Assembly (NCBI GenBank): GCA_964609675.1
Contig: CAZSRX010000015.1
Location: forward strand, 1 to 64,000
DNA: 64,000 nucleotides
Source: CAZSRX01 sp964609675 [NCBI: uncultured Bacteroidota bacterium]
GTDB lineage: Bacteria > CLD3 > SB21
Direction of reading: 5' to 3'
Part shown: positions 60,845 through 64,000 of the stretch, in pieces
How positions within the stretch are numbered: position 1 is the first letter of the stretch
Layout: each line of letters starts with the position of its first letter
The notes under the pieces: generated by a model
Database searches by the model: none
The model's input: the letters and a program-made list of their open reading frames with translations, nothing else
Told to the model about the DNA's origin: nothing
Position numbers and translations under genes: made by a program

Positions 60845-63601
60845 CTAATGTCTTAATTCATAAGGCATAAGTTGCTGAATCATATCGAATTTAATGCGCG
60901 CGTAATCGAGCAGTTCCTGGTTCTCGATCGATTGCTCTTTGAGGCCATCGGCGGCGATGACGTATTTGTTGGTGTTCAGCGCTTCTTTGATGAACGTCAA
61001 AGAACTGAAAGTCTCGGCGATTATGCTGTTCAGCGTAACCAAGTAAAATACGCGGTACAGTGTTTTTTTGTCCAAAGCGTAAATCTGATCGCGCGCCGGA
61101 ATCAGGTATTCCGGAAAGCTATTCGGGGTTATGGTGTAGGTTTTTTCCGCTTCTTCGCCGGTTTCCGGGTCAATCAGGGGCTTTCCGTTTTTATCTTTCT
61201 TGATGACTTTAACGTCGATTTTTCCGTATTTACCCTCGAAGCAGTCGCGGCAGATTTTATCGAGTGGCAAGGGCGGACGATTGACCGGATACCCGAGGTC
61301 GGATTTGAGGCGTTCGACTAACTGCTTGATGCCAAGTTCCACCTGAAGTTCCTTGTTACGGAGACGCGTGGAGCAATAACTGAGGAGCGCAATCGCCTCG
61401 TCGCTTAAGTCGTTCATTTTCTGGATGATTTTCACTTCTTCCCTACTGGCCTGATTGACGTTCGCGAGAATGTCCTCGCGGGTTTCAACCTGCTTCTGGA
61501 GGGAGTTAACGTCAATATGCTCGCGCGCTTCTTTGTATTCATACTGCTCCAGAATGGTCTTGGCATCGATGTTCTTGATGCTGCGCAGGAGTTCGTTCTG
61601 CGTCATGCGGATCAGCGGGCGTTTGCCCTTCCGCTTCAGTTCATACACTTCCATATCCCATCCGGATGCGATGAACTGGGCGATCATGATGCTGCGAATT
61701 TTCTCGTACTTGCCGTAATAACCCGCCGGAAAGAGGCCTTTATTTTCCAACATCCGCTTATCGTGTTCTTCCGCGTCGGTAAACAGATCGAGAAATTTGT
61801 CGTCAATGATCTTATACACTTTTCCGCGTAGTTCCATGCGGGCGTTTTGCAGGTCTTGTTCGTGATTATCCCGCGCGAGGATATAATCAAACAACACGGC
61901 TTCGTCAATCAGGCGGAGCGCCCACTGGAGTTCCCGGTTATTGATGATATGATAAAGAATAATCCATTGTTCCTCAATCGGGCGGTCCTTAAGCGGCGTG
62001 TGTTTTTCTTTTTCCGGTACGGGCTTTTCCTGGCGATCAAAGCCGTTGTAATACACCGTCTCTTTCCCTTCGTGGCTGCCGTCGTATTCGTAACGCAGTT
62101 TTTTAATCTCTTTGAACAGATTGAACCTCCGGGTAAAGCTGTAGGTCAGCGAGAGGCGGCCGGCAAGAATTTTAATAATGGTCTCAGGCATCACATCGCC
62201 CATTTCCTGCTGAAGCGCCGCGGCGATATAAAACGACATCAGCGCGGAGGCGTGGCGTTTTTCAGCCGCGCGTTCGATGAATATCTCATGAATCAGCGGA
62301 AACTCGGATTGGTGTACAATAAAATGGCGGAACTGTTCCTGCGCCCGTTCATAGCCGTCAAACGTCGTGGTGTTGGTCATAATGCGGTTCAGGAAGAAGC
62401 GTATTTCCAGATCGGGTATTCGGTGGCGGTACTGCGCGGGCAGATTGTTCAGCACCGGCTCGCTATAAATCACCTCAAGACTGGTTTTGAGCTGTTCGCA
62501 AAACGCCCGGATTAAGCTATCCGTGAGCCGGATCTGCGATTCCGGGGCTATCAGCAACTTGCCGAAAGCATACATGACAAAGTGCGTAATCTTCGGCGGA
62601 TACGGACGGATGGTCTCAAAAAAAATACCCGCAAACGCCTCATTCCGCGTTTCTCCCAGGATATTTAAGATTTTTTTCTCGTCGAAAAAGAAGTAAATCA
62701 GTCCCTCCAGTTGTTCGAATTCGGGCAAGGCCGCCGCAATCTCCCGCCGTCGGGCATCGGTCAGCTTTTCTTCTTTCTGGTCTATTTGACGGATGGCAGC
62801 CTCAAGGGCATTCCACAGTTTCTGATCGGCCTGCTTTAGGTTCTTGTTTAAGTTTGTTTCCGATTTCAAGGCGCGGGTAAAGTCGTACAGGCCGGACAAC
62901 ACCGTCTCCGCTTCGCCGACTTCTTTAAGGCGATCATAGAGAATCTGCGCGGTATAGAGCGAAAATTCAAACGGCATAATTTCATCGGCAATAATCCGGT
63001 TAAAAAACAAGGGATAGACATCCGAATCCAGGTCCAGCTTGCCGCCCCATCCGTCGTTGACTTTACGGTATCCCAGCGGGTACAGAACGTCGCAGAAACG
63101 CGCGAACTGCCCTATGAGCTTCATCCACGATGCGGCGTCTTTTTTGGATTTAAGGTGCTCCGCATACCGGTCTATAACGCGCGAAAAACGGTCCACGTCA
63201 TCATCGGCGTCTAAAAAGGGCTTGAAAATGCTGAAAACATGATCCATCAGCGCGCGGAACTGGTCTATAAAACCGTCTGGATTATGGGTAATCAGCGGTT
63301 CCTTGCCGGTAACATACGATTCAATCTTTTCCGGCCGGATCGATTCGGCGCTGAGGTAGTCAAAAAGCCTCATATACATCAACCGCATGGTGATACCAAA
63401 CATCGGCAGCGCATTAGCATCCTTTACATCGGCCCGGCTTTCCTCCAGTCCGATCAGGATATTCATCAGCGACTTCAGAGCGGCCCGGGACGGTTGCCCC
63501 TGATCGTTTATCTTTGATTCCAGCTGGTCAATGTATTCATTATAAATATTCCGGACATCCTCATCCACGCCGGCGGTCAGAACATGTTTGGTATCAATCA
63601 T
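60845..63601 (-). CDS. Large soluble alpha-helical protein of unknown function
   Basis: A 918-residue protein with no signal or membrane helix. It looks almost wholly helical, with repeated heptad-like segments (for example IYNEYIDQLESKINDQGQPS, DRFSRVIDRYAEHLKSKKDA, LLSYCSTRLRNKELQVELGI) and a charged middle around residues 505-535 (PVPEKEKHTPLKDRPIEEQW). A short CxxC-bearing segment DKICRDCFEGKYGKIDVKVI (about 775-795) precedes a Glu/Lys loop. No enzyme motif, nucleotide-binding loop or known repeat was recognised. It lies 32 bases upstream of the two solute-binding proteins on the same strand, so it may be their cotranscribed partner; this is only positional. Confidence 0.8.
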   Translation of the reverse strand: MIDTKHVLTAGVDEDVRNIYNEYIDQLESKINDQGQPSRAALKSLMNILIGLEESRADVKDANALPMFGITMRLMYMRLFDYLSAESIRPEKIESYVTGKEPLITHNPDGFIDQFRALMDHVFSIFKPFLDADDDVDRFSRVIDRYAEHLKSKKDAASWMKLIGQFARFCDVLYPLGYRKVNDGWGGKLDLDSDVYPLFFNRIIADEIMPFEFSLYTAQILYDRLKEVGEAETVLSGLYDFTRALKSETNLNKNLKQADQKLWNALEAAIRQIDQKEEKLTDARRREIAAALPEFEQLEGLIYFFFDEKKILNILGETRNEAFAGIFFETIRPYPPKITHFVMYAFGKLLIAPESQIRLTDSLIRAFCEQLKTSLEVIYSEPVLNNLPAQYRHRIPDLEIRFFLNRIMTNTTTFDGYERAQEQFRHFIVHQSEFPLIHEIFIERAAEKRHASALMSFYIAAALQQEMGDVMPETIIKILAGRLSLTYSFTRRFNLFKEIKKLRYEYDGSHEGKETVYYNGFDRQEKPVPEKEKHTPLKDRPIEEQWIILYHIINNRELQWALRLIDEAVLFDYILARDNHEQDLQNARMELRGKVYKIIDDKFLDLFTDAEEHDKRMLENKGLFPAGYYGKYEKIRSIMIAQFIASGWDMEVYELKRKGKRPLIRMTQNELLRSIKNIDAKTILEQYEYKEAREHIDVNSLQKQVETREDILANVNQASREEVKIIQKMNDLSDEAIALLSYCSTRLRNKELQVELGIKQLVERLKSDLGYPVNRPPLPLDKICRDCFEGKYGKIDVKVIKKDKNGKPLIDPETGEEAEKTYTITPNSFPEYLIPARDQIYALDKKTLYRVFYLVTLNSIIAETFSSLTFIKEALNTNKYVIAADGLKEQSIENQELLDYARIKFDMIQQLMPYELRH

Positions 63602-63774
63602 AATGCTGCTGCTTCTCTATTTTTGATATAAATGTCTTTTCTGCAAAGTTAATTTTAATTAAGGGTATTTTAAAGTAAAAAGGTATTAAATACATTCAAA
63701 AAATGCAAAAAGAATAATCAGGAAATGGTGTTTTAAATGTTAAAGAGCTTTTTCATCAGCTTGTTTATCGTGTC

Positions 63775-63803
63775 TTGATTATTATCCTATGTTGCGTTAT
63801 ATT
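63775..63803 (+). promoter_or_regulatory. Sigma70-like promoter candidate
   Basis: TTGATT (63775-63780) and TATATT (63798-63803) lie 17 bases apart, 67 bases before the ATG of the last, partial gene. The surrounding DNA is A+T-rich. Confidence 0.45.
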
Positions 63804-63870
63804 ATTAAGTTTTTGCTGCTGAAAATCCGGTATTCGTCCGGGCGTATTCAACGAACTTGGGTGTTTTATT

Positions 63871-64000
63871 ATGCAACGATGGATCTTGTTAGTTATGCTT
63901 TGTATGAATCCCTTTTTACTCAAAGCGGCCGGGGATATCACGATATACGGCGATAAAAACGGATATGACGGCGAAGTGCTGAAGAGTTATCTGATGCTGA
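63871..64000 (+). CDS. Exported protein, truncated by the window edge
   Basis: From ATG 63871 an open frame runs to the window end. It starts with a typical signal peptide, MQRWILLVMLCMNPFLLKAA, and continues GDITIYGDKNGYDGEVLKS. Only 43 codons are visible, so the family cannot be named. The promoter candidate 67 bases upstream is consistent with this start. Confidence 0.6.
   Translation, partial: MQRWILLVMLCMNPFLLKAAGDITIYGDKNGYDGEVLKSYLML

Overview
The window looks like a chromosomal segment of a Gram-negative member of the FCB superphylum (Ignavibacteria / Calditrichota / KSB1-like); the exact phylum cannot be fixed by reading. Clues are a FISUMP-domain lipoprotein, an Asp-box protein with a type IX secretion-style C-terminal sorting domain, a DUF4292-type lipoprotein, a serine palmitoyltransferase-like enzyme, several outer-membrane porins, and A+T-rich intergenic DNA between moderately G+C-rich genes. 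Most of the window is ordinary housekeeping and envelope chromosome with several patches of gene decay.

Region by region. 0.2-3.5 kb: a FISUMP lipoprotein and a CsgG-like protein, then a ROK sugar kinase cut by an in-frame amber codon and the remnant of a 4Fe-4S ferredoxin protein. 3.7-7.3 kb: an SPT-like PLP enzyme, a GT4 glycosyltransferase and a CDP-alcohol phosphatidyltransferase, a plausible sphingolipid or phospholipid headgroup locus, followed by 0.7 kb of apparently decayed DNA. 8-13 kb: a receiver-histidine kinase, PriA and a PAS-histidine kinase. 13.6-17.3 kb (minus): TPR lipoprotein, DUF4292 lipoprotein, polyprenol-type glycosyltransferase and SmpB. 17.4-20.5 kb: small secreted protein, LytR_C protein and ABC exporter. 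20.9-23.3 kb (minus): phosphate porin and PstS. 23.5-27.8 kb: GT2, RluD, ferredoxin, RpiB, an unknown secreted protein and RseC.

27.9-31.1 kb is the least familiar part: an ECF-like sigma factor, preceded by a tiny leader ORF that overlaps its start, followed by two tandem paralogous proteins of unknown function with a conserved N-terminal helical domain and a TonB/AgmX-like C-terminal domain. A terminator separates them from nrfHA (ammonia-forming nitrite reductase). 33.5-39.9 kb is an A+T-richer defence island: HsdR, a Fic protein split by a frameshift in a poly-C tract, a tandem 40-bp hairpin repeat, and a fused HsdM-HsdS. It lies between nrfA and an alginate-export-type porin, so it looks inserted.

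40-45.9 kb: porin, lipoprotein, Asp-box secreted protein and an aminotransferase. 46-53.9 kb is a conserved core block: ispE, tRNA-Gln, prs, rplY, pth, hppA, rpsF, rpsR, rplI, with a structured leader before rpsF. 53.9-63.6 kb (mostly minus): orphan nuoB, superoxide dismutase, Nudix, Rieske protein, QueA, two tandem oligopeptide-type binding lipoproteins, and a 918-residue helical protein of unknown function. A truncated secreted-protein gene runs off the right edge.
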